From: Sphingobacterium sp. SYP-B4668
Lineage (GTDB): Bacteria; Bacteroidota; Bacteroidia; Sphingobacteriales; Sphingobacteriaceae
DNA: 64,000 nucleotides
Reading direction: 5' to 3'
NCBI RefSeq assembly: GCF_027627455.1
Contig: NZ_CP115483.1
Coordinates: forward strand, 372,001-436,000
Below the pieces are notes generated by a model. That model did not search any database. It saw only the letters and a program-made list of their open reading frames with translations, and was not told where the DNA came from. The position numbers were made by a program, and so were the translations under genes. Positions 34,531 through 43,345 of this stretch are shown here, piece by piece. Position 1 is the first letter of the stretch. Each line of letters starts with the position of its first letter.

Positions 34531-36198
34531 ATGAGAATTAAGGCAATTTGTTTTTTCTTTTTTGTACCTGCTATGGGATTTTTAATCTCATGTAAAAAAG
34601 CACCTCCCTTACAGGATCCGATTCCTGATGAGGAAGTCTTAAATTTTAATAAACTATCCGGTGTTGGAGACGAAAAGATAGGTGACGAATTTGACGTAGT
34701 CATTTATGGGGGGACTGCTTCAGCCATCATGGCAGCAATTGAGATAGTACAATCCAACAAATCGGTTATTGTAGTTAATCCTCGTGGTTCCGGACTTGGA
34801 GGAATGACAACTAATGGTTTGGGTTCAAGTGATTTTACTAGTACCACAATAATAGGAGGATTAGCTGGTAGGTTTTATCAAGACTTGAAGAGAGAGTACT
34901 CAAATCCACTTTATTGGATTGATAGTCGCCGAGAGGACTACACAAGGTTAAATGCCTACGGCGATAAAATGATGTTTTTCGAGCCTAAAATGGCACAAAA
35001 AATATTGCAACGTTATATTATGCATTATAAAATACCAATTATACACTTAGATAGACTAAACTTAACAAGCGGAGTCGTCAAATCCGGTAACACGATATTG
35101 ATGATTAAACTAGAGTCTGGAAGATCTATAAAAGGTAAAGTCTTTATTGATGCGAGTTATGAAGGGGATCTAATGGCTAAAGCCGGAGTATCTTATACAG
35201 TAGGGAGAGAGAGCTCTTCGACTTACAATGAGGATTTAAATGGAGTTAATGTAAAAACTATGCCTACAGCTGAGTTTCATAGAGGTGTCCAAGACAAGAG
35301 AGGGATTTTAAAAAATTGGCGGGAAATCGGGAAATCGGGAGGGGGTGATGAAAAAGTTCAAGCATATTGCTATCGTCTTCCTCTTACCAACGTCGCGGCA
35401 AAGATGGTGCCTGTTTCTAAACCGTTGGAGTATAATGAGAATGATTACGATTTCCTTTTTCAATATTCTAGAATCCAACCTGAAAATAAATTCATTGATT
35501 TATATCCTTTGCCGAATGGTAAAACAGATACTAATAATAGCGGTCCTATTTCGATAGATTTTGTTGGGGCAAATTATGGCTATCCTGATGGATCACATGA
35601 AGTGCGAGATAGAATTGTTGCAAGGCATCGCTCTTATATTCAAGGATTTTTATGGACATTGATTAATCATCCGGACATTCCTAGCAATATTAGGGAAAGA
35701 TATGGCAAATGGGGGTTATCAAAAGACGAGTTTATAGACAATGACAATTGGCCCTATCAATTGTATGTCCGTGAGGCTCGACGTATGGTGAGTGATTATG
35801 TAATGACTCAAGCAGATTGTGAAGGAAAGACTTCTTTGGGGCAATCAATAGGGAAAGCTCTATATGCTTTTGATAGTCACGTGGTACAGCGTTACGTTGC
35901 TTTTGATGGGAATGTGAAGAACGAAGGGGGATTTCATAAAGTCTTAAATGTACCTTACACTCTTAACTACGGGTTAATTCTGCCGAAAAAGATAGAATGT
36001 TCTAACTTGTTAGTCCCAATCTGTGTTTCTGCATCACATGTTGCATACTCTTCGCTGCGAATGGAACCAACATATATGGTGCTGGGGCAATCGGCTGCTT
36101 GTGCAGCTCTAATTGCATTGAAGTATAACCTTGCCGTGCAAGATATTAATTATAATGAATTAAAAGCTTTCTTATTGAATAGGAGGGTGGTTATCTAA
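34531..36198 (+). CDS. FAD-dependent oxidoreductase lipoprotein in the polysaccharide cluster
   Basis: 555 residues. The lipoprotein signal ends MGFLISCKK with Cys21. The FAD-binding N-terminal motif is EFDVVIYGGTASAIMAAIEIVQSNKSVIVV near 51-85, of the PF12831 type (GGTxAAxxAA). A middle stretch has LVIDASYEGDLMAKAGVSYTVGRE-like residues. The end, LLVPICVSASHVAYSSLRMEP followed by LGQSAACAAL, is strongly shared with the paralogue at 59571. Likely a periplasmic or surface redox enzyme of unknown substrate. It is unusual inside a glycan assembly cluster, where most enzymes are cytoplasmic. Confidence 0.85.
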   Translation: MRIKAICFFFFVPAMGFLISCKKAPPLQDPIPDEEVLNFNKLSGVGDEKIGDEFDVVIYGGTASAIMAAIEIVQSNKSVIVVNPRGSGLGGMTTNGLGSSDFTSTTIIGGLAGRFYQDLKREYSNPLYWIDSRREDYTRLNAYGDKMMFFEPKMAQKILQRYIMHYKIPIIHLDRLNLTSGVVKSGNTILMIKLESGRSIKGKVFIDASYEGDLMAKAGVSYTVGRESSSTYNEDLNGVNVKTMPTAEFHRGVQDKRGILKNWREIGKSGGGDEKVQAYCYRLPLTNVAAKMVPVSKPLEYNENDYDFLFQYSRIQPENKFIDLYPLPNGKTDTNNSGPISIDFVGANYGYPDGSHEVRDRIVARHRSYIQGFLWTLINHPDIPSNIRERYGKWGLSKDEFIDNDNWPYQLYVREARRMVSDYVMTQADCEGKTSLGQSIGKALYAFDSHVVQRYVAFDGNVKNEGGFHKVLNVPYTLNYGLILPKKIECSNLLVPICVSASHVAYSSLRMEPTYMVLGQSAACAALIALKYNLAVQDINYNELKAFLLNRRVVI

Positions 36199-36202
36199 TG
36201 AA

Positions 36203-37291
36203 ATGAATATGTATAAATTTAGTATTAGGGGGGGGTATGGGGTATCAAACTTTGGTGATGATCTGTTGATGATTGTTTTTGAAAACTACTTGATAAAGGA
36301 GTTCCCTGAGTCCCTGTTAAATTTTGAAAGTCAGGGCTTGAATTATCCAGTTAAGCTTTTAAAAAGATCAAGCTACGATGTGAAGTCATTTAAAGAAGAT
36401 TGGTTAATTTATGGAGGCGGAACTCAATTTTTTGCATTTAGTGATAAAAATGAATTTACATTACTACAACGTATTCGACGAGCAATGTTGAGTCCAGAGA
36501 TAATTTTGAATAAGATTCAGAGATATTTTGCTAAACCTAAGAAAGTTAACATTGCGATTTTAGGACTAGGCTTAGGACCTTTCTATAATGAAGAATATAT
36601 AAGTATTGTAAAAGATTTATTAAAGGATACAAAATATATAGGTTTGAGAGATGAACAATCTTATTTGTATTGTCGCGATTGGGATATTAAGGCTACATTA
36701 GGAGCCGATGTTGTGTTTTCTTCATATTTTTATTTACCGCCATTTAAGGGAAATGAAGTAACTCAAAAGTCGAAAAAGATTGGTGTGATTGTGAGGGACT
36801 GGGAATGGGAGGAATCAGGCAGGGCATATTTTGAACCAATTTTGGATTTTGTAGAGGATTATCAAAGTAGACCGGATATCGAAATCCATTATATTCTATT
36901 CTCAACAAAAAAAGACAAGGAATGGATAACCTTAATTGGAGATAGTAAGAGAATAATCTGGAATCCAGATGAATCTACTGTAGATGATTTTTTAAAAGTG
37001 CTGGCTAATTTTGATGGATTTATATCAGCTCGGTACCACGGTGCTATAGTCGGTGCTTTGCTCGGAAAACCTGTGATTGCCATTGAAATTGAACCGAAAT
37101 TAAGGTTGTTGCGAGATCAAATTCCTGAGATGCAGCTTTGGTCAAAGCCTTTTGATTTGGAGGAATTAAAAAATCTCGTCGAAAAGATGGATTTTAATGT
37201 AGATTATTCGAATTCAATAAGTAAGCTTAGAAATGCTTCTGATAAGATGCTTTTAGAGTTTAGAGAATTAGTAAATTTAAATAGATTATGA
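36203..37291 (+). CDS. polysaccharide pyruvyl transferase family protein
   Basis: 362 residues. The opening YGVSNFGDDLLMIVFENYL, the GLRDEQSYLYC block and a later FDGFISARYHGAIVGALLGKPVIAIE are signatures of the pyruvyl transferase (CsaB/WcaK-like) superfamily, which has a GT-B-like fold. The enzyme would transfer a ketal pyruvate from phosphoenolpyruvate to a sugar of the repeat unit, adding negative charge. Starts 4 bp after the FAD lipoprotein; the next gene overlaps its end by 4 bp. Confidence 0.88.
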   Translation: MNMYKFSIRGGYGVSNFGDDLLMIVFENYLIKEFPESLLNFESQGLNYPVKLLKRSSYDVKSFKEDWLIYGGGTQFFAFSDKNEFTLLQRIRRAMLSPEIILNKIQRYFAKPKKVNIAILGLGLGPFYNEEYISIVKDLLKDTKYIGLRDEQSYLYCRDWDIKATLGADVVFSSYFYLPPFKGNEVTQKSKKIGVIVRDWEWEESGRAYFEPILDFVEDYQSRPDIEIHYILFSTKKDKEWITLIGDSKRIIWNPDESTVDDFLKVLANFDGFISARYHGAIVGALLGKPVIAIEIEPKLRLLRDQIPEMQLWSKPFDLEELKNLVEKMDFNVDYSNSISKLRNASDKMLLEFRELVNLNRL

Positions 37292-38409
37292 TTAAAGTTG
37301 CTTTTTGCATTAGAGAGGATTATAAAACTCGGGGGGGCGGGGATGCTGTTCAAATGTTGAAAACCAAGCAGTATCTAGAATTCCATACAAAAGATATAGA
37401 AATCCAAGTTTTAACGAATCCTGCTGAATTAACAAAAGACAGATTTGATCTCTGTCATATATTTAATTTTTCGACTTACAAGCTAAGCGGAGCTTTTATT
37501 GAGAAAGCAAAATCAGAAGGAATTAAGATTGCTGCTTCTCCAATCTACTGGGATTATAGCGTTCTGATTTACGCAATTTTTTCAAAACTAAGGCTTTCAA
37601 AACTCAATTCGACAATTTTATCGCTCGAAAAACTCATTTCGAAAATAATTGGTGTTTTTTATCCTTTAATATTTCTGTCTTCAAAAAAATTCAGAGCTAT
37701 TGTAAGCAGCTTCGTCTATAATTGCGATATTCTCTTGCCAAATTCTGAAGAGGAAATGACATTATTGTGCCAGTTTATAAAAAGAAAGAAGGCAACAATT
37801 AATTATGATGTTGTGGTTAATGCTTGTGAGGCTCACTACGTATTTGATTTAGAAAAGCAAAAGGCTGTCAACTTATTGTTGGCTCAGGGAAATATTAAGG
37901 GTGATTTTGTTTTACAGGTCGGACGTATAGAACCTATTAAGAATCAAATTAATCTTGTAAAAGCGCTGGAAAAAGACTCCGATATTCCAATCGTTTTTAT
38001 TGGAGCAATTTCACATAGGGAATACTATGATACTTTAGCTCGGATTTGTAATCGCCGAGGAAACGTTTATTTCATCTCCGAGGTAGATCATGAACTGATT
38101 TACGACTTTTACAGACGTGCTAAATTACATGTATTACCTTCCTTGAGGGAGTCGCCGGGGCTCGTTTCTTTAGAAGCGTTATCTATGGGATGTCCAATTA
38201 TTGTTTCGGATTACCCTTATTCACCTTTTGAGACTTATTTTGGAGAAAAAGTGACAAAAATAGATCCGCTCAATATTTCTGACATACGGACTAAAGTCTT
38301 GAAGGAATTTTGTAATAATGAAGAAAAAAAGTCCGGATTTAAGGCCTTTACTTGGGAAATGACTGCAGAACAAACGTATAATGCTTACGTTAAAATACTG
38401 AAAAAATGA
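37288..38409 (+). CDS. glycosyltransferase, GT4 family
   Basis: 373 residues, GT-B fold. The C-terminal half has the retaining GT4 features: VLQVGRIEPIKNQINLVKAL near 210-230, HVLPSLRESPGLVSLEALSMGCPIIVSDYPYSPFE with the E-x7-E motif near 278-310. The N-terminal part contains GGGDAVQMLKTKQYL. Adds a sugar to the lipid-linked unit; donor unknown. Overlaps both neighbours by 4 bp, indicating tight translational coupling. Confidence 0.9.
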   Translation: MIKVAFCIREDYKTRGGGDAVQMLKTKQYLEFHTKDIEIQVLTNPAELTKDRFDLCHIFNFSTYKLSGAFIEKAKSEGIKIAASPIYWDYSVLIYAIFSKLRLSKLNSTILSLEKLISKIIGVFYPLIFLSSKKFRAIVSSFVYNCDILLPNSEEEMTLLCQFIKRKKATINYDVVVNACEAHYVFDLEKQKAVNLLLAQGNIKGDFVLQVGRIEPIKNQINLVKALEKDSDIPIVFIGAISHREYYDTLARICNRRGNVYFISEVDHELIYDFYRRAKLHVLPSLRESPGLVSLEALSMGCPIIVSDYPYSPFETYFGEKVTKIDPLNISDIRTKVLKEFCNNEEKKSGFKAFTWEMTAEQTYNAYVKILKK

Positions 38410-39566
38410 TTTCGGTTGAAAGAGCCCAGAGCACACTGGCTACACTTTTTTTAGTGATGGTTTTTTCTTTTCCTAGGACACTTCAGTCTCCGAAGATTAT
38501 CGTACTTTTTATCCTGTTGCTTTTAATGGCTTTTAGGCCAAAATTAGGAGCTGCTTATTTAAACTTTTTTTTATCTTATCTATTCATTTTCATATCTCCT
38601 TTTTTGGTAGCTGGTATTAGAGGAAATGAAACAATTTTTGTACTTCATTCTTTTCTGATTTATTTCATATTTCCTTTTTTGGTAACAATAGTACTTCAAG
38701 TTTTTGATAGAAATAGACTTTTTTCAATTATTTATAGAAGTGCTTTCATATCCCTAGTATTAATAACGCTAACAGCTGTAAGTACGTTGTTACATGGAGT
38801 CGGAATATTCCCCATAAATTTAAATGCGATTTTCTACCCTGACGAAAATCGTATCGGCCTCAATGAAGGATTTATTCACATAATAAATTCTCCGCTAACT
38901 TATTATCTGTTTTTAATTCCGATAATTTTTAATCAGGGGAAGCAGCTAAATTTTAGAAACTGGAAGTTGTATCTCTTTCTCAGCCTTTTAATTTTTTCTG
39001 TTCTTACAGGAAGAAGAATTTTGCTTGTTCCTTTTATTCTCGTTATTTTAATAAATTTTAAGTATTATGTCCGCTATATTTCTTTATTTCTGGTTGCTCT
39101 AATGTTTATTATTCCCAAACAAAAATTCGAAAATTTTGAGTTTGAAAAGGTTGTAAGTCGCTTCCGAGATGCAGCTAGATCCTCTGGAGATTCAGAAGTC
39201 CGGAGTGAGCAAGGAACTTATTTTACTAAATATATCCTAGACCGCCCACTTGCTGGATACGGAATGGGGGCATATATGCCCGATTATTTGCGAAATAATG
39301 AGTTTAAAACTGCCTATGAAAATTCATTTCATTATTTAATATTTTGTGTTGGGGTTCCAATTGCGTTCATTCTTATTTGTATGTATTTATATTTGTTATA
39401 TAGAAATTGGAAATTGGAAGTGGATAATTCGTTGAATGTAGGAATTTGCCTAGGAATTCTTTCGGTTCTATTAGCTTCATTTACCAATCCTTATTGGTTA
39501 AGTAGTTTTGATTATACTGTCCCGTTTGGAGTACTTATCACATTAGCTTTTAAAAGAACAATATGA
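38406..39566 (+). CDS. O-antigen/exopolysaccharide polymerase (Wzy-like)
   Basis: 386 residues with about ten transmembrane segments and a large extracytoplasmic loop around 240-300 that holds SRFRDAARSSGDSEVRSEQGTYFTKYILDRPLAGYGMGAY. The pattern Y-x-x-DRPLxGxGxGxY is typical of O-antigen ligase/polymerase (Wzy_C-like) proteins. Sequence conservation is naturally low in this family, so topology and position weigh heavily. Overlaps the previous gene and the next by 4 bp each. Confidence 0.8.
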   Translation: MISVERAQSTLATLFLVMVFSFPRTLQSPKIIVLFILLLLMAFRPKLGAAYLNFFLSYLFIFISPFLVAGIRGNETIFVLHSFLIYFIFPFLVTIVLQVFDRNRLFSIIYRSAFISLVLITLTAVSTLLHGVGIFPINLNAIFYPDENRIGLNEGFIHIINSPLTYYLFLIPIIFNQGKQLNFRNWKLYLFLSLLIFSVLTGRRILLVPFILVILINFKYYVRYISLFLVALMFIIPKQKFENFEFEKVVSRFRDAARSSGDSEVRSEQGTYFTKYILDRPLAGYGMGAYMPDYLRNNEFKTAYENSFHYLIFCVGVPIAFILICMYLYLLYRNWKLEVDNSLNVGICLGILSVLLASFTNPYWLSSFDYTVPFGVLITLAFKRTI

Positions 39567-40369
39567 GAGAGATTTTCGGAATATTAGTTACATATAATTC
39601 AGATATTCAGAAATTAGAAAGGAATATTGAATCTATTTTAGACCAAGTTGATAAAGTAGTGATATTTGACAATGGTTCGGGAAATAGAGAAGATATTGCT
39701 AAATCTGATATCATCGGAAGATGTGAGGTTTATTACAGTGATAAAAATATAGGATTAGGAGGAGCCTACAATTATTGGCTAAATAAGTATTGTCAGAATT
39801 ATTCCTATTTTGTGACTTTTGATCAGGATACTTGGATTCCATCAAACACCCTTGTCCTTTTACAATCTATATTGGATTCTAACCGAAATATAGGGATTGT
39901 CGGACCCTCATTTTCGAGAAGTAACAGTAGTACTACAGAAGACGGAAAAGTACTTGATACATATACAATAATTCAAAGTTGTTGTTTATTTAGAACTGAA
40001 CTTTTGCAAAAAGTTGGGGGGTTCAACGAGGATTATTTTATTGATTCTGTTGATTTCGAATATTGTTTACGGGTGGGCAAAGCGGGATACAGAGTAGTAA
40101 AGTACGATGGAGTGACAATAGAGCACAGTTTAGGTTCTGCAAAGAGGAAATTTGGAATTAACTACTACAGTCACAACTGCCTCAGGAACTATTATATAGC
40201 AAGGAATCACAGACATATTTCGAGTACCTACTTTATGGATTTTCCGTATTTTATTCTCAAAAAGAATTTTTTTTTCGTACTTCATATCCTTAAAGTACTA
40301 TTTCTTGAAATGGATATGAAAAAAATAAAATGTTTATTTAAAGGCCTAATGAATAAGAGTTATGAATAG
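39563..40369 (+). CDS. glycosyltransferase, GT2 family (rhamnosyltransferase-like)
   Basis: 268 residues, GT-A fold. The N-terminal VTYNSDIQKLERNIESILDQVDKVVIFDNGSG, the DKNIGLGGAYNYW block and FVTFDQDTWIP (with the DxD-like QD) are the pattern of rhamnosyltransferases of the RfbF type. GGFNEDYFIDSVDFEYCLRVGKAGYRV carries the catalytic acidic residue. Given the rfbBCDA genes, dTDP-rhamnose is the most likely donor. It overlaps its upstream neighbour by 4 bp. Confidence 0.9.
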   Translation: MREIFGILVTYNSDIQKLERNIESILDQVDKVVIFDNGSGNREDIAKSDIIGRCEVYYSDKNIGLGGAYNYWLNKYCQNYSYFVTFDQDTWIPSNTLVLLQSILDSNRNIGIVGPSFSRSNSSTTEDGKVLDTYTIIQSCCLFRTELLQKVGGFNEDYFIDSVDFEYCLRVGKAGYRVVKYDGVTIEHSLGSAKRKFGINYYSHNCLRNYYIARNHRHISSTYFMDFPYFILKKNFFFVLHILKVLFLEMDMKKIKCLFKGLMNKSYE

Positions 40370-41453
40370 ATTAAGCTTTTTGTCGGTACTTGCTTCGTCA
40401 AGTTGTTTTTATAAAGGGTCATCGAAAAACGAACGTGAGACAGTTAATGAAATAGCTGCTGTAAACAATGATGCGCGATCTTCATCCATAATAGATATAA
40501 AGCAATATGGGGTGAAGGGGGACGGTCATATTGATGATTCTCGAGCAATTCAAGTTGCTGTTGACGACTGTATTAAATTTAAAAAAACTCTTTATCTTTC
40601 GAGGCCAAGCAAATCTTACCTCTGTAAGAGCAAAATAATTATATCCGGTCAAATTTACATATACGGAGATGGAATGAGCATGTGTGGATTGAATTTTTTG
40701 AATAGTGATGGTTTTGAGATTTTGGAAGGTGTTAGTAATGTCATTTTTGAAAGATTTTCTATTAATCAAGCTATTAGATATACCCAAACAAGAAATCTCT
40801 TCACGGCCATAAAGGTGCTGGGGTCGACGAAAAAAAGACCTTATACGCATGTCTATCGAGATGTTTTTATAGATGGCTTTAATACAGCCTTCGATTCCAG
40901 TTGGCTGTGGGATTCCCATTTCGATAATATAAAAGTATTATTTGGTCAGATTGGTTTCAATATAAAAGGAACATCTGTAAATAATAATATAAGTAATTGT
41001 AGTGTCTCAGTATCTGGAGGTGGATCGAAGGGTGTCTTCTTTAGCGATGCTCAACAAGCAACTGAGGGATGGAGGATTACGAATTTATTAACTTATAATG
41101 CCGATATCGGTATTCATTCCCTTTATACCTCTAATGTATATGTAACGACTCCTATTTTAGATTTCTGTAAAGAGTATGGTATTTTGCTCGAATCAGGGAA
41201 AGGGCCCTCCACAAACTGGCAGGTTTTGGGAGGATATATAGCCATGAGTGGCAGGAGTAAATCCGCTATTTCAGTGAATAACGAGGTTAATAACAACCAA
41301 ATCAGAGGCTGCAAAATTTCAAATGTAGATATTTTGGCCTATCCTGGGTCGTCTTGCGAGTATGGAATTGAATTAAAAGGGGTACTTGATCAAAAAGCGG
41401 CATTGAATGCAAATAGCTTTACAAATATAAAGAACGAATATTTTGCTAAATAA
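40362..41453 (+). CDS. right-handed beta-helix protein, pectate-lyase-3-like
   Basis: 363 residues. The N-terminal signal-like region LSFLSVLASSSCF has a possible lipobox Cys15, then SIIDIKQYGVKGDGHIDDSRAIQVAVDDC, the classic opening of the Pectate_lyase_3/glycosidase-28 beta-helix (YGAxGDGxTDDTxAIQ). The rest has coil-like repeats (NNNISNCSVSVSGGG, TSNVYVTTPILDFC). Family members include lyases, epimerases and phage tailspikes. Probably acts in the periplasm or at the surface on the polymer made here, for trimming or release. Overlaps the preceding GT2 gene by 8 bp. Confidence 0.8.
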   Translation: MNRLSFLSVLASSSCFYKGSSKNERETVNEIAAVNNDARSSSIIDIKQYGVKGDGHIDDSRAIQVAVDDCIKFKKTLYLSRPSKSYLCKSKIIISGQIYIYGDGMSMCGLNFLNSDGFEILEGVSNVIFERFSINQAIRYTQTRNLFTAIKVLGSTKKRPYTHVYRDVFIDGFNTAFDSSWLWDSHFDNIKVLFGQIGFNIKGTSVNNNISNCSVSVSGGGSKGVFFSDAQQATEGWRITNLLTYNADIGIHSLYTSNVYVTTPILDFCKEYGILLESGKGPSTNWQVLGGYIAMSGRSKSAISVNNEVNNNQIRGCKISNVDILAYPGSSCEYGIELKGVLDQKAALNANSFTNIKNEYFAK

Positions 41454-41457
41454 AATT

Positions 41458-42282
41458 ATGAAGGAGTCTCTTAATCCTATTGTTCCTTTTATCTGTGTAA
41501 ATTATGGAACGTATACAGAAACGGTAAAATACATCGAAAATGTTATTGGTTTAAAATTTGGTCAACGGGCACTTATTATAGTGATTGATAATACTCCAGA
41601 TGAATTTGATTTCAATAAATTGTTGGAATATAAAGAAGAAAATCATCTTGAGGATGCGGTATTGAAGATTATTAGAGATGAGAATCGTGGTTATTTCCAA
41701 GGGCTTAATGTAGGTGTCAAATATGCCAGAAGTCTGAATAATGATTCTGGTTATTATGTAGTGGGCAATAATGACATAATTTTTGAGGACGATTTTATTA
41801 AATATATATTGGATTATCAATTAGATAGCGATACCCTTATTATATGCCCTGATGTAATCACTACAGAGGGATCACATGAAAATCCTCATGTTTTAAGAAA
41901 AATGGGCTTTCTAAGAAAGCTAAAGTATCAAGTGTATTATTCTAACTATTTTATTGCAAAAATTTTGAGTACTCTGAAAAGTACGGAAAGAAGATTTAAG
42001 AGGTATGATTCGCAAAAAAAAAATATTCATATGGGAATTGGCGCTTTATATATCTTGACTCCTAATTTCTTTAAGCATTTTGATTTTCTTTGGGAAGATG
42101 TCTTTTTATATGGAGAAGAAGCGATTCTGGCAGGTCAGGTTGGTTCAGTGAACGGTAAAATACTATATGACCCCTCTTTTGTTTGTTATCATAATGAATC
42201 TTCAACAACATCAAAAATTGAGCCAGCCTCTAAGTATAAAATAGTTCAACAGTCATATAAAGTGTACAAAAAATATTTGTAA
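41458..42282 (+). CDS. glycosyltransferase, GT2 family
   Basis: 274 residues from ATG 41458; a TTG at 41443 lies inside the preceding gene. The N-terminal half shows FICVNYGTYTETVKYIENV and ALIIVIDNTPDEFDF. The donor/metal region is GYFQGLNVGVKYARSLN and YYVVGNNDIIFEDDF, and the catalytic region FLWEDVFLYGEEAILAGQV. Matches GT2 enzymes of polysaccharide clusters; donor unknown. CapE-type dehydratase begins 2 bp downstream. Confidence 0.87.
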   Translation: MKESLNPIVPFICVNYGTYTETVKYIENVIGLKFGQRALIIVIDNTPDEFDFNKLLEYKEENHLEDAVLKIIRDENRGYFQGLNVGVKYARSLNNDSGYYVVGNNDIIFEDDFIKYILDYQLDSDTLIICPDVITTEGSHENPHVLRKMGFLRKLKYQVYYSNYFIAKILSTLKSTERRFKRYDSQKKNIHMGIGALYILTPNFFKHFDFLWEDVFLYGEEAILAGQVGSVNGKILYDPSFVCYHNESSTTSKIEPASKYKIVQQSYKVYKKYL

Positions 42283-42284
42283 AT

Positions 42285-43319
42285 ATGGAGATTAAAAGGA
42301 AAGTATTACTGATTACTGGAGGAACAGGTTCATTTGGTACAGCAGTTTTAAATCGATTTTTAAGTGGTGACCATTTTAAAGAAATTCGAATCTTCTCTCG
42401 GGACGAGAAAAAGCAGGATGATATGCGTAACCTCTATAGAAATGATAAAATTAAGTATTATATAGGGGATGTACGAGATTATTCAAGTGTTGAACCCGCA
42501 ACACGTGGGGTGGATTATGTATTCCATGCTGCAGCGTTGAAACAAGTGCCGTCTTGTGAATTTTTTCCTATGCAAGCTGTAAAGACAAATGTTGAAGGCA
42601 CGCAAAATGTAATCCGTGCAGCAGCTTCAAACGGTGTGAAAAAAGTAATTTGTCTAAGTACAGATAAAGCTGCTTATCCCATTAATGCAATGGGGATATC
42701 CAAAGCAATGATGGAGAAAGTGGCTGTGGCGGAAGCTCGCAACTTGACAGAGACTACTGTTTGCTTGACGCGTTACGGAAATGTAATGGCCTCTAGGGGT
42801 TCTGTTATACCTTTATTCTTAAATCAGATTCAAAAAGGCGAACCGATTACAATTACGGACCCTAACATGTCTCGCTTTTTTATGTCATTAGAAGATGCTG
42901 TAGATTTAGTGTTGTTTGCTTTTGAACACGGTAATCCTGGAGATCTTTTTGTCAATAAAGCGCCTGCAGGAAGTATAGGTGACTTGGCTAAAGCGTTAAT
43001 CCAACTGACTGGAAAGGAAGTGCCCGTGAAGATTATAGGTACCCGTCATGGTGAGAAGCTATATGAGACGCTTTGCACCCGAGAGGAAATGATGAAAGCG
43101 GAAGATATGGGTGATTTTTATCGTGTCCCTGCGGATAATCGGGATCTGAATTATGCAAAGTACTTTTCGGAGGGGGAGCAGGATGTTTCTAGAATAGAGG
43201 ATTACCACTCGCATAATACCACCCAACAAGGCGTTGATGGCTTGAAAGACTTGATATCCAAACTACCATTGATACGCAAAGAGGTTTTTGGTGAGGATGT
43301 TATGCAGTACCCCTATTAG
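42285..43319 (+). CDS. capE: UDP-N-acetylglucosamine 4,6-dehydratase/5-epimerase (CapE/FnlA-type)
   Basis: 344 residues, polysaccharide-biosynthesis SDR. TGGTGSFGTAVL near 10-21 is the cofactor site; RDEKKQDDMR and HAAALKQVPSCEFFPMQAVKTNVEGT are diagnostic. The active-site region is STDKAAYPINAMGISKAMMEK, with Met replacing the usual Tyr, characteristic of the CapE/WbjB branch. First step from UDP-GlcNAc toward UDP-L-FucNAc. It is followed directly by the CapF and CapG types, the full three-gene pathway. Confidence 0.93.
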   Translation: MEIKRKVLLITGGTGSFGTAVLNRFLSGDHFKEIRIFSRDEKKQDDMRNLYRNDKIKYYIGDVRDYSSVEPATRGVDYVFHAAALKQVPSCEFFPMQAVKTNVEGTQNVIRAAASNGVKKVICLSTDKAAYPINAMGISKAMMEKVAVAEARNLTETTVCLTRYGNVMASRGSVIPLFLNQIQKGEPITITDPNMSRFFMSLEDAVDLVLFAFEHGNPGDLFVNKAPAGSIGDLAKALIQLTGKEVPVKIIGTRHGEKLYETLCTREEMMKAEDMGDFYRVPADNRDLNYAKYFSEGEQDVSRIEDYHSHNTTQQGVDGLKDLISKLPLIRKEVFGEDVMQYPY

Positions 43320-43345
43320 ATTAGAGTATTAGAATGTAAGATGCT

